Part shown: one piece after another, positions 51,184 to 59,359 of the stretch
Numbering within the stretch: position 1 is the first letter of the stretch
How the letters are laid out: each line of letters opens with the position of its first letter
NCBI GenBank assembly: GCA_020636005.1
Contig: JACJYR010000001.1
Coordinates: 754,001-818,000, forward strand
From: Lewinellaceae bacterium
Lineage (GTDB): Bacteria; Bacteroidota; Bacteroidia; Chitinophagales; Saprospiraceae
Direction of reading: 5' to 3'
Length of the DNA stretch: 64,000 nucleotides
Position numbers and translations under genes: made by a program
Notes under the pieces: generated by a model
The model's input: only the letters and a program-made list of their open reading frames with translations
Told to the model about the DNA's origin: nothing
Database searches by the model: none

Positions 51184-52314
51184 ATGAAAATTGAAATCAC
51201 CGAAGCAAACGGCAGCAAACAAAAGAGGCGCTTCATAGACTTCCCCCACGACCTCTACGAAGGCGACCCGAACTACGTGCCCGAGATCTACATCGGCCAA
51301 AAAGAACTGCTCGACGAAAAGAAAAACCCTTTCTTCCAGCACTCCAAAGCACAACTTTACCTCGCCATACGGGACGGCAAAGTCGTCGGGCGCATCGCCG
51401 CCATCCGCAACAACGAGTACAACCGCTACGCCAATGCCAACGTGGGCTACTTCGGCTTTTTTGATGTAGTCGAAGACTACGAAGTGGCGAAACAACTGTT
51501 CGACACCGCCTGTGCCTGGGCAAAAAAAGAAGGCCTGGACGCCGTGCTCGGGCCCACCAATTTCAGCACGAACGATACCGCCGCTCTGCTCGTGGAAGGC
51601 TTCGACAGGCCGCCCGTCATCATGATGACCTACAACAAACCGTACTACAAGGACTTTTTGGAACGCTATGGTTTTGTAAAAAAAATGGACATGCTGGCCT
51701 ATTTCACCAATGAGGAAATGGTGAACATGAAATCCGTGCGGCTGGCCCAGATGATTGAGGAAAGGCTGGCCAAAAAAGGCATCACCTTCCGGCCGGCCAA
51801 CATGAAAAAGTTCAGGGAAGAAATCAAAAAAGTCAGCGAGGTCTATAAAGCCGCCTGGGACAAAAACTGGGGCTTCGTGCCGCCCACCGATGAAGAGTTC
51901 AAGCACATGGCAGACGAAATGAAAATGGTCATTGATCCAGAATTCGCTTTGCTCGCAGAACACGAAGGAAGGCTGGTGGCTTTCGCCCTGGCCGTTCCCG
52001 ACATCAACGTCATTACCCGTACCATAAAAAAAGGACGGCTGCTGCCCACGGGTATTTTCAAGCTGTTGTTCCAAAAAAAGAAAATCAAACGCCTGCGCAT
52101 CATCCTGCTGGGCGTGCGGGAGGAATACCGCAAGATGGGCATCGAAGGCGTTTTCTACGCCCGCATCATTTCCCGTGGCATCGAAAAAGGCTTCAACGAG
52201 GCCGAAGCTTCCTGGATCCTGGACAACAACGAGATGATGAAAAAGGGCGTGGAAGGCGTGAACATGGTGCCTTATAAGCGGTACCGGATTTATGAAAAAA
52301 CATTAAATGGTTAG
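51184..52314 (+). CDS. GNAT-like N-acetyltransferase (YghO-like)
   Basis: The 376-residue cytoplasmic protein has an N-terminal half like YghO/GNAT proteins (RFIDFPHDLYEGDPNYVPEI, AQLYLAIRDGKVVGRIAAIR, NANVGYFGFFDVVEDYEVAK, GLDAVLGPTNFSTNDTAALL) and a C-terminal GNAT-like part (EFALLAEHEGRLVAFALAVP, ILLGVREEYRKMGIEGVFYA, ASWILDNNEMMKKGVEGVN). The acetyl-CoA loop would be EEYRKMGIEGVF, in the place of the classical R/QxxGxG/A. The substrate is unknown. The next gene starts about 60 bp downstream, so the two may be one unit; their 3' and 5' ends are separated by short ATGGTTA-like repeats. Confidence 0.82.
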   Translation: MKIEITEANGSKQKRRFIDFPHDLYEGDPNYVPEIYIGQKELLDEKKNPFFQHSKAQLYLAIRDGKVVGRIAAIRNNEYNRYANANVGYFGFFDVVEDYEVAKQLFDTACAWAKKEGLDAVLGPTNFSTNDTAALLVEGFDRPPVIMMTYNKPYYKDFLERYGFVKKMDMLAYFTNEEMVNMKSVRLAQMIEERLAKKGITFRPANMKKFREEIKKVSEVYKAAWDKNWGFVPPTDEEFKHMADEMKMVIDPEFALLAEHEGRLVAFALAVPDINVITRTIKKGRLLPTGIFKLLFQKKKIKRLRIILLGVREEYRKMGIEGVFYARIISRGIEKGFNEAEASWILDNNEMMKKGVEGVNMVPYKRYRIYEKTLNG

Positions 52315-52376
52315 ATGGAGGTATGGTTAAATGGTTTTTGAGCCATTTAGCCATCCAGCAATTAACCATTACAACC

Positions 52377-53369
52377 ATGAAAAAAATACTCATCACCGGC
52401 GCATCGGGTTTTGTGGGCAGCCACCTCGTGGAGGAAGCTTTGCAGCGCAACCTGGAGGTCTATGCGGGCATCCGCAAGACCAGTAGCCGGGAATTTCTGC
52501 AGGACAGCCGCATCAATTTCATCGAACTGAATTTCGGTGACAAGGACCAAATGGCGAACCTGTTAAAGCGCAAGCAGTTCGATTATATCATCCACAACGC
52601 CGGCGTAGTGACCGCTCCAAAACTAGCTGATTATTGGTTGGTGAACAGGGACTATGTGAAAAATTTCGCCGATGCCGTTATTGCCTCTGGCGAGATGCCG
52701 GAGAAGTTTACCTTCATCAGCAGCGCCGCCGCATACGGGCCGGCCAGCGAGGAGGATTTGACGGATTTCCTGAAAGAAGAAGATGTGCCAAACCCCATCA
52801 ACACTTATGGTAAATCAAAACTGGAAGCCGAGCGCTACCTCGCCCAACTGCCTGATTTCCCGTACATTACCATTCGCCCGACGGGCGTTTATGGCCCCCG
52901 GGAAAAGGAAATCTTCGTTTTTTTCAAACTCGTCAACCGCAACATCGAAGGCTACATTGGCACCCGGAAACAACACCTGGCATTTGTCTATGTGAAAGAC
53001 CTGGCCAGGGTGGTGCTGGACGCTACCACTTCCAGCTTTTCCCAAAAAAGCTACTTCGTCTCCGATGGGCGCTACTATGCCCAATGGGATTTGGGCAAAG
53101 CTGCCAAGCGCATCCTGAACAAAAAAACCCTCCGCTTTCACGTGCCGATTGGCCTGGTGAGGGGCGTCGCCTGGTTCATGGAGCAGATCGGCAAGGGCGA
53201 CGGAAAATACCCTACCCTCAACCTGGAAAAAGTGCGCATCCTGGAAAGCGTGAACTGGAAGTGCGACATCGAACCGCTGAAAGAAGACCTGAATTTTCAA
53301 CCACAATACGACCTGGAGGAAGGGCTGGAAGAGACGCTGGCGTGGTACAGGGAAAATGGGTGGCTGTAA
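52377..53369 (+). CDS. NAD-dependent epimerase/dehydratase (extended SDR)
   Basis: The 330-residue protein (ATG 52377) starts with the extended-SDR cofactor motif KKILITGASGFVGSHLVEEA, has KFTFISSAAAYGPASEED with the catalytic Ser region, and INTYGKSKLEAERYLA with the YxxxK pair. The C-terminal part (YVKDLARVVLDATT) is the sugar-nucleotide-like domain. Members of this family are epimerases, dehydratases or steroid-type dehydrogenases; no signature points to one substrate. It is followed by a strong terminator. No neighbouring sugar-pathway gene is present. Confidence 0.9.
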   Translation: MKKILITGASGFVGSHLVEEALQRNLEVYAGIRKTSSREFLQDSRINFIELNFGDKDQMANLLKRKQFDYIIHNAGVVTAPKLADYWLVNRDYVKNFADAVIASGEMPEKFTFISSAAAYGPASEEDLTDFLKEEDVPNPINTYGKSKLEAERYLAQLPDFPYITIRPTGVYGPREKEIFVFFKLVNRNIEGYIGTRKQHLAFVYVKDLARVVLDATTSSFSQKSYFVSDGRYYAQWDLGKAAKRILNKKTLRFHVPIGLVRGVAWFMEQIGKGDGKYPTLNLEKVRILESVNWKCDIEPLKEDLNFQPQYDLEEGLEETLAWYRENGWL

Positions 53370-53484
53370 CAAAATATACAACGGGCCGTCAGGTGCCGTG
53401 CAAGGTTGATAAAAGTTGACATGATTGATGAGGTTTGATTATCAACCACCTGCATCCATGTGCAAACCCTGGTGGTGTAAGCTA

Positions 53485-53524
53485 TAAAAAAGCCGGAACG
53501 AACTTCATCGCTCCGGCTTTTTTT
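53485..53524. terminator. hairpin terminator after the epimerase gene
   Basis: AAAAAAGCCGGA (53485-53496) pairs with TCCGGCTTTTTT (53512-53523), with further CGA/TCG pairs inside and a seven-T tract on the right. It fits both this gene and the convergent YceI-like gene. Confidence 0.85.
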
Positions 53525-53627
53525 GATAGCAAATATCATTTGGATCGGATGCCTTTGTAAAAGAACCCCAGTGTCAATATTGCCGTCAACCAGCCACTGG
53601 CCACCGCCAGCCGTCCATCTCCACCCC

Positions 53628-54197
53628 TTACTTTTTCAACTCCTCCAAATCGCCGCCGAAAGAGATTTTAGCCTCTTTGGCCACCTTGTCGCTCACCACG
53701 GACGGGATGTCGATGTTGAAGTCCTTCAGCACCACGGCAAAGTCGGTATGGGCGGCCACTTTCCCGCCTTTTACCGTAAAAGTGACAGGGGCAGATACTT
53801 TCTTCGTGACGCCGTGCATGGTCAAATCGCCGGAAACGTTGGCCTTATAGCTGCCATCTTTTGTGAAATCAACTTTGGTAGCATCGTCCAACTTGCCCTT
53901 GAAGACCCCCTTCGGATATTTTGAGCTTTCGATATAATTTTCGTTGAAATGCTCCTGCATCAATGCTTTTTCAAAAAGCAAACTTTTCATCAGCACTGCC
54001 GCTTCTACCTGTCCGGTCGGCACGTCAATAACAAGCGTACCCGTATTGGTCTTTGCATCCACCACCTCCAAAGAGGAGTTGGTCGTAGCGTCAAAAGAAA
54101 CATTGGCGCTGCGGGTGAATAGGCGCTGTGCCTGCACCAAATCGGTGATACAGATCAGCAGCAAGGCGGAAAGGAATACTTTGAAGTGATTTTTCAT
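53628..54197 (-). CDS. YceI-family periplasmic protein
   Basis: The 189-residue protein has a signal peptide (FLSALLLICITDLVQA, cleaved before QRL) and a YceI lipocalin-like beta barrel: FTRSANVSFDATTNSSLEVV, FNENYIESSKYPKGVFKGKL, VSGDLTMHGVTKKVSAPVTF and FAVVLKDFNIDIPSVVSDKV. YceI proteins bind isoprenoids or amphiphiles in the periplasm. It is the first gene of a group (to 56869) of envelope proteins on the same strand: two lipoproteins with CxnCH motifs, a DUF5777 barrel and another lipoprotein. Its role there, perhaps holding a quinone or polyisoprenoid, is inference. Confidence 0.92.
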   Translation of the reverse strand: MKNHFKVFLSALLLICITDLVQAQRLFTRSANVSFDATTNSSLEVVDAKTNTGTLVIDVPTGQVEAAVLMKSLLFEKALMQEHFNENYIESSKYPKGVFKGKLDDATKVDFTKDGSYKANVSGDLTMHGVTKKVSAPVTFTVKGGKVAAHTDFAVVLKDFNIDIPSVVSDKVAKEAKISFGGDLEELKK

Positions 54198-54309
54198 GAT
54201 TTATTAATTTTTAATACGCCCATAAAGGGCTTTTGAAATACTCGGGTTAATGACGCAGGAAATACCCTGCAAGGTCTTTTCCGGCTCTTAAGGTTTTGCT
54301 AAAGTTGGC

Positions 54310-55080
54310 CTATTGCGGCATGCCTGAATCAATCCATGCTTTCACCTTATTAATAAAACAAGCCGATAGCTGCTGGCCACCATCTGGCATTGGCTTGTAA
54401 AAAGGGTCGTGGGAAATCGCTCCGTACAGTTCTCCCGACAGGGCGTTGTTCTTCACATATTCATAGGTCGTCAGGTCAAGCCCATCGGAAGGGTGCGGGC
54501 CGCCGTGGCAACCTGTGCAATAATTGGCCAGCAAGGGGTAAATAAACCCTGAATAAGTAATACCCGTCGTATCGCAGCCGCCGTAGTTTTCATTGCATTC
54601 GTTGTTGAGCGCTCCTTGTTCTATCCATTTCTTGATGAGGTTTTTCTGCTCGGCTGTCAGGTCGGCCTCGGGCGGGGGCGGCATTTTTTCCTCGCCGTTT
54701 TGAAAAAGCACCTTGTAGAGCTTGCTTTGGCTGGGGTTGCCTGCCTTCACTTCTTTCTTGATGTTGGCATAATCCGTCATCCGCACGCCCTCTTTGTGCG
54801 TAATCGCATCGTGGCAACCTGACTTTGCACAGCTCGATTGCAGCAGCGGCAGGATGGTATTTTGAAAATAAACCGTATCAGGATCGCAAGGGACTCCGGT
54901 ATAGTCGGCACTGTCCTGCGGCAAATCCGGCACCGTATCGTTGATAGTTGTCGTGTCAATGATAAAGGTGTCAACGGGGATGTAGTCGGGTGCTTCCGGC
55001 ACCACCAATTCATGTTCGCAGCCCGGCAAAATCCACAAAGCTGCCAGGAACGCAACCAACAAAAAAGGTAAACGCTTCAT
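54310..55080 (-). CDS. lipoprotein with c-type-cytochrome-like motifs
   Basis: The 256-residue lipoprotein (lipobox ALWILPGCEHE, Cys21) has a CxxxxCH motif at residues 84-90 (CAKSGCH) and a canonical CxxCH at 188-192 (CTGCH). A Met that might be the distal ligand follows each (EEKMPPPPE and KPMPDGG). The layout resembles PSCyt1-like cytochrome domains, duplicated. If heme is attached it would be an outer-membrane electron-transfer protein; the CX4CH spacing is unusual and may instead be a disulfide-type site. It lies between YceI and the DUF5777 barrel gene (27 bp from the latter). Confidence 0.75.
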   Translation of the reverse strand: MKRLPFLLVAFLAALWILPGCEHELVVPEAPDYIPVDTFIIDTTTINDTVPDLPQDSADYTGVPCDPDTVYFQNTILPLLQSSCAKSGCHDAITHKEGVRMTDYANIKKEVKAGNPSQSKLYKVLFQNGEEKMPPPPEADLTAEQKNLIKKWIEQGALNNECNENYGGCDTTGITYSGFIYPLLANYCTGCHGGPHPSDGLDLTTYEYVKNNALSGELYGAISHDPFYKPMPDGGQQLSACFINKVKAWIDSGMPQ

Positions 55081-55106
55081 TTATTTTTTATTTAAAAGGT
55101 TGAAAA

Positions 55107-55994
55107 TCAGAGGGTAAATACACGGGAGATATTGAACCCCAGCCGGATGCCACCGTTGGCCCACTTGTTATTGGTACGTGCGTAAAACTGGTTCTCGGCC
55201 AGCCCCAAAGAGTTGGTAATGTGTACCTGGAAAACGTGGCCGCCCGTTTCTACATCGAGGCCTATACCGAAGCTGTCATAATACTTGGTGCGGGTGTAGT
55301 CCCAGAAGCGCCAGCCATATTCTGCCGTCACGGCTAATCGTTTGGTGAACTTGTAGCGGGCAGCAGCGGTCAGGAGGTAAACGTCATTGTTGTCGGAAAA
55401 ATCCTGCACCTGGTTGTAGTGGACCATCACAGGTGCTATTTGCAGGGAGAAATGCTCGTTGAACTTCCGCCCCACGATCACCTGGTGGCAATAGGAAATG
55501 CGGCTGGATGCATGCTCGTACTTGTCGTAGCCGTTTGCATCCTTGTTCGGATCTTTCAAAATGGTGTAGTACATGCCACTGAACAGGGTAACGCTCACCC
55601 AGGGCTTGCTTTTGTCCCCTTGCCGTAAAAGGCGGTATTTCACAAAACCATCAAACATCTTGTCCAAAGAGGTGCGGCCAATGCCAACGGCCAGCCGCCC
55701 GTCGTAGCTATATTCAAAGCTCAAGCGGATGGAGGCGCCGCCATCCAGCCCATAGAAGTCGTACCAGCCGCTGTTGAACGACCCAAAACGGTGGGCTATG
55801 CGGAAATCAAGGGTACGCTTTCCGGGCACTTCCAGCGTGTGGAAGTTGATCAGGCGGGTACCCTTGAAGGTAGCGATGGCGTGGGTTTCCGGCGCTTCCG
55901 GCTCTCCGACCAGGCTCAGCAAATCGTCCTGTGCGGGCAAAGCAACAGCAAATGAAAGGAAGGCAAACAGGGAAAATATGCGGTTGAATTTCAT
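55107..55994 (-). CDS. DUF5777-family outer-membrane beta-barrel protein
   Basis: The 295-residue protein begins at ATG 55994 (MKFNRIFSLFAFLSFAVALP, a signal peptide); the frame is open farther upstream but without sense. It is strand-rich, with AIATFKGTRLINFHTLEVPG, KRTLDFRIAHRFGSFNSGWY, GLDGGASIRLSFEYSYDGRL and FVKYRLLRQGD, the pattern of DUF5777. The C-terminus ends in an aromatic/aliphatic strand (GFNISRVFTL). It would be a small outer-membrane barrel. Its neighbours are exported heme-type or CxnCH lipoproteins and YceI, a recurring Bacteroidota grouping, which suggests that the barrel serves electron transfer or cargo binding across the outer membrane. Confidence 0.85.
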   Translation of the reverse strand: MKFNRIFSLFAFLSFAVALPAQDDLLSLVGEPEAPETHAIATFKGTRLINFHTLEVPGKRTLDFRIAHRFGSFNSGWYDFYGLDGGASIRLSFEYSYDGRLAVGIGRTSLDKMFDGFVKYRLLRQGDKSKPWVSVTLFSGMYYTILKDPNKDANGYDKYEHASSRISYCHQVIVGRKFNEHFSLQIAPVMVHYNQVQDFSDNNDVYLLTAAARYKFTKRLAVTAEYGWRFWDYTRTKYYDSFGIGLDVETGGHVFQVHITNSLGLAENQFYARTNNKWANGGIRLGFNISRVFTL

Positions 55995-56031
55995 CTCGAT
56001 TAATGCTTCGTGAAAAAGATAGGGTGGTTTC

Positions 56032-56433
56032 TCAGTTGTTCGGCGCACCGCTTTCAATCCAGATGCGTATCCTGGCTTGATAACAGTCGTTGATTTTCGT
56101 CGAGCTGTTTTTCGGCATAAAAGAAGCGTTCCCGTCCCAGGTAATGGAACTGAGCAGGCGGCCATTGTCCACTTGTGATTTTACGCCTTCATAGGTATTC
56201 AGGGGGACGTTGCTGCTGCTGTTGGAATTGTGGCAGGAAGAGTTGCCGGTACTGCAGTAGCTGTCTAAGATCGGCTTGATCTGGTTGGCAAAGCTCATCG
56301 TGATGGTCGTGTCGCAGGATTGCTCCAGGTATTTTTCCGGGTGCAGTTCTGCCTCGTTGTCGTAATAGCATCCTTCGGTAAACAGGGCAACGGCTGCAAA
56401 TAAGAGGAATAAGGGCAACAAAAGATTTTTCAT
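56032..56433 (-). CDS. small lipoprotein with Cx6CH motif
   Basis: The 133-residue protein (ATG 56433) has a lipobox VALFTEGCYYD (Cys22). The mature part has C60-STGNSS-C67-H68 and a later SFMPKNSS with a Met. The gap of six residues between the two Cys is larger than any usual heme c motif. The rest (LNTYEGVKSQVDNGRLLSSI, RIRIWIESGAPNN) resembles the PSCyt1-like proteins beside it. It may be a divergent cytochrome or a disulfide-bonded relative that lost heme. It lies between the DUF5777 gene and another small lipoprotein with CxnCH motif. Confidence 0.65.
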   Translation of the reverse strand: MKNLLLPLFLLFAAVALFTEGCYYDNEAELHPEKYLEQSCDTTITMSFANQIKPILDSYCSTGNSSCHNSNSSSNVPLNTYEGVKSQVDNGRLLSSITWDGNASFMPKNSSTKINDCYQARIRIWIESGAPNN

Positions 56434-56485
56434 AAAATAGCTTCTTGCGTTTTTCTGAAATAGATTTTTAAAATCGGATGTGCAA

Positions 56486-56869
56486 TCAGTTGTTTTTAGC
56501 ACCCTGCAGGATCCAGAGGTAAACCTGTGCAGTCTGCTCATCCGTCAGCGGTTGGTTGGGCGGCGGCGGCATGACCGAGCCAGAAACAGGCGTCGTAATA
56601 ACCCTGTACATTTTAGAGCCCCTGGCATCGGCTGCACTGACACCGCCGTGGTTTATCACATCGTCGTAAGAAAGCAAGGTGAAGTTTTCGGTGCGCTCGC
56701 TACCATGACAGCCAGAGGCGGTACAGTTGGAGGTGATGATGGGCATCACGGTTTGGTTGAAGCTTACATCCGGAAGGTCGGTGGCAGGGGAAACCTCCTG
56801 CTGGCAGGCAGTAAAAAAAGTAATCGTTCCGAACAGGAAATAAAAGATACTCGGCAGTTTATTCATCAT
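56486..56869 (-). CDS. small lipoprotein with Cx4CH motif
   Basis: The 127-residue protein has a lipobox GTITFFTACQQE (Cys22) and CTASGCH at residues 49-55 (CX4CH), followed by a region ending SVMPPPPNQPLTDEQTAQVY and WILQGAKNN. It is a clear single-domain relative of the 54310-55080 lipoprotein (the ending WIEQGA/WILQGA and MPPPP recur). It is the first-transcribed gene of the three-lipoprotein group, so all may share one promoter upstream of 56869; the closest match there is CACCTTTG. A heme-binding role is inferred from the motif. Confidence 0.68.
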   Translation of the reverse strand: MMNKLPSIFYFLFGTITFFTACQQEVSPATDLPDVSFNQTVMPIITSNCTASGCHGSERTENFTLLSYDDVINHGGVSAADARGSKMYRVITTPVSGSVMPPPPNQPLTDEQTAQVYLWILQGAKNN

Positions 56870-57006
56870 GGTTTGAATTGAAAATACGATGAAGAATACA
56901 AGGGCAGGGCTTTAGATGGTTGCGTTGGGTAGCTAATTTTTTTCAATAACGACCGCAAAGGTGCTAATATGATTTGAAATGCTTGCACCCTGAAAATAAA
57001 AAAGCC

Positions 57007-58224
57007 CTACCGCCAGCGATAGCATATCCCTGCACCCAGGCCCCACCAACGGCGGATATTCCCATCCGGCAGCCGGTTGCTGAAAAGGTGCCCATAGCTA
57101 CCCGTCAGGCGTATTTGCCAAAGGCTGCCGAACTGCCAGCCCAGCCCAGCCCGCACATGGCCGGAAAGGCCCGCCCAGCCCGTGCTCATCGGCAGTTCCA
57201 GCCGCAGGTAATCCTCCAGGTGATCCGCTTCAAAGGCAGCTATTTGGCGGGACACCAAACGGTAATTGCCGCCAATCCCCAGGCCGAGCATGGCCGACAG
57301 GTTTTTCGCCGGCTCCAGTTCCAGGCCGAGGCCCAGTTTTGCCACCAGGGCCTGGCTCTCGAAGTTGATCTGTTCCAACTTTGCAGCCGGTACCGGGCTA
57401 TCCGGCTTTGGGAAACCCGGGATGCCGTTGTGCTCCCGGCCTTGCAGCCTTAGTTGTTCCCAGCCCAACGACTCCCACAGCCACAGCTTGTCCTGGCCGA
57501 GGGCAAATTCGTATTCCCAGGCGGCACTGATGCCCGGCAGGGCATTGGCGCCCGCCTGCTGCGGCAGCGTAGTCCCTGCAGTGATGGCCGTCCGGGCTTT
57601 GTGCAAAAGCGGCACCCGTTTGATCCTTAGGCCGGGATCAACAACGGATGCCTCAACGTGCTTTTTCTTTTTGTGAAACTCAAGTTCCCTGAGCGCCAGG
57701 TAGTCAATCCCCTCGATGCTATCAGCAGCGCTTGACCAAACGCCAACAGTTGCTTCATCGAATGGCAGGAGTTGGAGTTGTCCGGCAGCAGCAGCATCCA
57801 AAGGCTTTTCACCATCCAGCATGGAGAGGCCAGGCGGTTGGATATTGCCAGGCCCATTATTTTTTTGGTTAAAAAACGAAGGTAAAATGTGTTCCCCTCC
57901 GGTCAGGAAAGCCTTTCGGTAAATGGTATCGTATTCATACACCGTCACTTTTTTCACGATGGTATCAAAAACGACGGTCGTCCTTTTTTCAATATCCGGA
58001 TTGGATGCGGTGGAAGGCCTGTCATTGCGCAGCAATAAATAAAGGCTCAGCCCTGCCAGCGCCGCCATAGGCAAGGCGAACAGGAGCAACAACCCCCTCC
58101 TCCGACGGCGGTCGAAGCCCTCCAGCCTGGAGTCCAGTGCCAACCAGTCCTCGTGCCGGAAGTCGGGGTACTCGTTTTCCTGCCGGAGCTTATCGGCGAG
58201 TTTTCGGTGTAAATTATCGCTCAT
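57007..58224 (-). CDS. putative anti-sigma factor fused to an outer-membrane-barrel-like domain
   Basis: The 405-residue protein has an N-terminal cytoplasmic region (about residues 1-45, DNLHRKLADKLRQENEYPDF), one transmembrane helix (about 46-67, LLLLFALPMAALAGLSLYLL) and a long periplasmic part whose second half is strand-rich (ALVAKLGLGLELEPAKNLSA, GLSGHVRAGLGWQFGSLWQI, LTGSYGHLFSNRL), like a small outer-membrane barrel and ending in GICYRWR. It overlaps the upstream ECF sigma gene by 11 bp. The mix of anti-sigma topology and barrel-like C-terminus is not a standard layout; the C-terminal strands might only form a periplasmic beta domain. Confidence 0.7.
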   Translation of the reverse strand: MSDNLHRKLADKLRQENEYPDFRHEDWLALDSRLEGFDRRRRRGLLLLFALPMAALAGLSLYLLLRNDRPSTASNPDIEKRTTVVFDTIVKKVTVYEYDTIYRKAFLTGGEHILPSFFNQKNNGPGNIQPPGLSMLDGEKPLDAAAAGQLQLLPFDEATVGVWSSAADSIEGIDYLALRELEFHKKKKHVEASVVDPGLRIKRVPLLHKARTAITAGTTLPQQAGANALPGISAAWEYEFALGQDKLWLWESLGWEQLRLQGREHNGIPGFPKPDSPVPAAKLEQINFESQALVAKLGLGLELEPAKNLSAMLGLGIGGNYRLVSRQIAAFEADHLEDYLRLELPMSTGWAGLSGHVRAGLGWQFGSLWQIRLTGSYGHLFSNRLPDGNIRRWWGLGAGICYRWR

Positions 58225-58789
58225 AATTTGTCAAATCACTGCTTTTCAAATAGTCCTGCACGATGCCTTTCAGCTTTTGCCGTGCCCGTGCGAGGTTGGA
58301 TTTAGAGGTGCCTGTGCTGATGCCGAGCAGTTGCCCGATTTCTTCGTGGGTATGGCCGTCCACCTCATAGAGGTTGAAAACGGCCCGGTACTGCGGCGGC
58401 AACTGTTGGATGAGGTGGGCCGCCTCCTGTGCATTCATCCAGTCAATCGAACTGTCGGGAACGGAAATGTCGCCGGCCTCTTCCACTTCGTCGTAGGCAA
58501 GCTTATTTTTCTGCTTGCGCAAATGGTCAATGGAAGTGCGCACGAAAATGGTGCGTGCCCAGGTGACGAAGGTGTATGCCTCGTCGTACTTTTCGATGTT
58601 GGTGAAAATGCGGTAGAAGCCGTCGTTCAGCACTTCCCTCGCCTCGTCTTCCGTCTGGGCATAGCGCAGGCAGATGCCTATGCCAAAGCGGTAAAACCGT
58701 TTGTACAGTTCAAACTGGGCACTGCGGTCGTACCGTTTGCACCGGCGTATGAGCGCAAGGATGGCGGCTTCTTTTTCTGACGGCGTCAC
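58214..58789 (-). CDS. ECF-type RNA polymerase sigma factor
   Basis: The 191-residue protein has sigma region 2 (AQFELYKRFYRFGIGICLRY, REVLNDGFYRIFTNIEKYDE, TFVTWARTIFVRTSIDHLRK) and region 4 (AHLIQQLPPQYRAVFNLYEV, HTHEEIGQLLGISTGTSKSN). It is an ECF sigma of the type common in Bacteroidota, distinct from the one at 29739. Its end overlaps the anti-sigma-like gene by 11 bp. The upstream region has no good TAnnTTTG match, and an imperfect hairpin (58836-58870) lies between this gene and the neighbouring small lipoprotein gene. Confidence 0.93.
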   Translation of the reverse strand: MTPSEKEAAILALIRRCKRYDRSAQFELYKRFYRFGIGICLRYAQTEDEAREVLNDGFYRIFTNIEKYDEAYTFVTWARTIFVRTSIDHLRKQKNKLAYDEVEEAGDISVPDSSIDWMNAQEAAHLIQQLPPQYRAVFNLYEVDGHTHEEIGQLLGISTGTSKSNLARARQKLKGIVQDYLKSSDLTNYER

Positions 58790-58835
58790 AGTTTATACTA
58801 AAACACGGATGGTTTTGTCGGTTTGCTATTAGCTG

Positions 58836-58870
58836 TTGGCAGTTGGCCATTGGCTTTTGCCAACTGCCAA
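58836..58870. repeat. 12-bp inverted repeat TTGGCAGTTGGC
   Basis: TTGGCAGTTGGC (58836-58847) and its complement GCCAACTGCCAA (58859-58870), 11-base loop. It lies between the upstream end of the sigma gene and the end of the small lipoprotein gene; a function as terminator or repeat is not clear. Confidence 0.65.
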
Positions 58871-58959
58871 AGGCCAAAAGCCATCAGCGTACAATTTAGC
58901 TTACGGTTTTGACGTGAAAAAGGGTTGCGCCGGGCAGTTTGTTGAGGGCTTCCGGAAAG

Positions 58960-59259
58960 TTATTTTTTCTTGGACTTATTGCCCGCCAAAAAGCCCCAGC
59001 CGCCCGATCCCAACAGGAAGCCCAGGTCGTACCACCATCCCTTGTTGTTCACGGCATAAATTGCCACATTGTCATCGAACAAGCTGGCAATGAAACTGAC
59101 AGGCGTGATGAACCCGTGGAGCAGGCCATACAGGAAGCCATATTCTTTGCCCGTCAGGCATTCCTTGATAGGCTCGGTATGGGCACAGGAAAAGAGAAAA
59201 AGGGTGATAAAAAACAGAATGGTGAAAGGCAGCAACCTGGAAGAGTGGGAAGTTTTCAT
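58960..59259 (-). CDS. small lipoprotein, unknown function
   Basis: The 99-residue protein begins at ATG 59259 (MKTSHSSRLLPFTILFFITL) with lipobox FLFSCAHTE (Cys25). The mature part contains EYGFLYGLLHGFITPVSFIA and KGWWYDLGFLLGSGGWGFLA, two short hydrophobic stretches with aromatic residues; it ends in a basic GNKSKKK. The frame upstream is open but is made of repeat element B3. I recognise no family beyond small Bacteroidota lipoproteins. It sits between the sigma gene and cydB without a clear functional link. Confidence 0.72.
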   Translation of the reverse strand: MKTSHSSRLLPFTILFFITLFLFSCAHTEPIKECLTGKEYGFLYGLLHGFITPVSFIASLFDDNVAIYAVNNKGWWYDLGFLLGSGGWGFLAGNKSKKK

Positions 59260-59282
59260 AAGGATATGGATTTGGGTAAAGT

Positions 59283-59359
59283 TAAACATGGAAAACCAAA
59301 TCATGGCGATTTTCAAAATCACCATGATTTGACCTCTGAAAATCAATTCTTTATTCGCA
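59283..59359. repeat. palindromic repeat family B, copy B3 (partial, reversed)
   Basis: The stretch reads AAATCATGGCGATTTTCAAA then ATCACCATGATTT, followed by TGAAAATCAATTCTTTATTC and GCA. Compared with copy B2 it is reversed, shortened and lacks one end. It occupies the gap between cydB and the small lipoprotein gene and extends the frame of the latter artificially. Confidence 0.72.
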
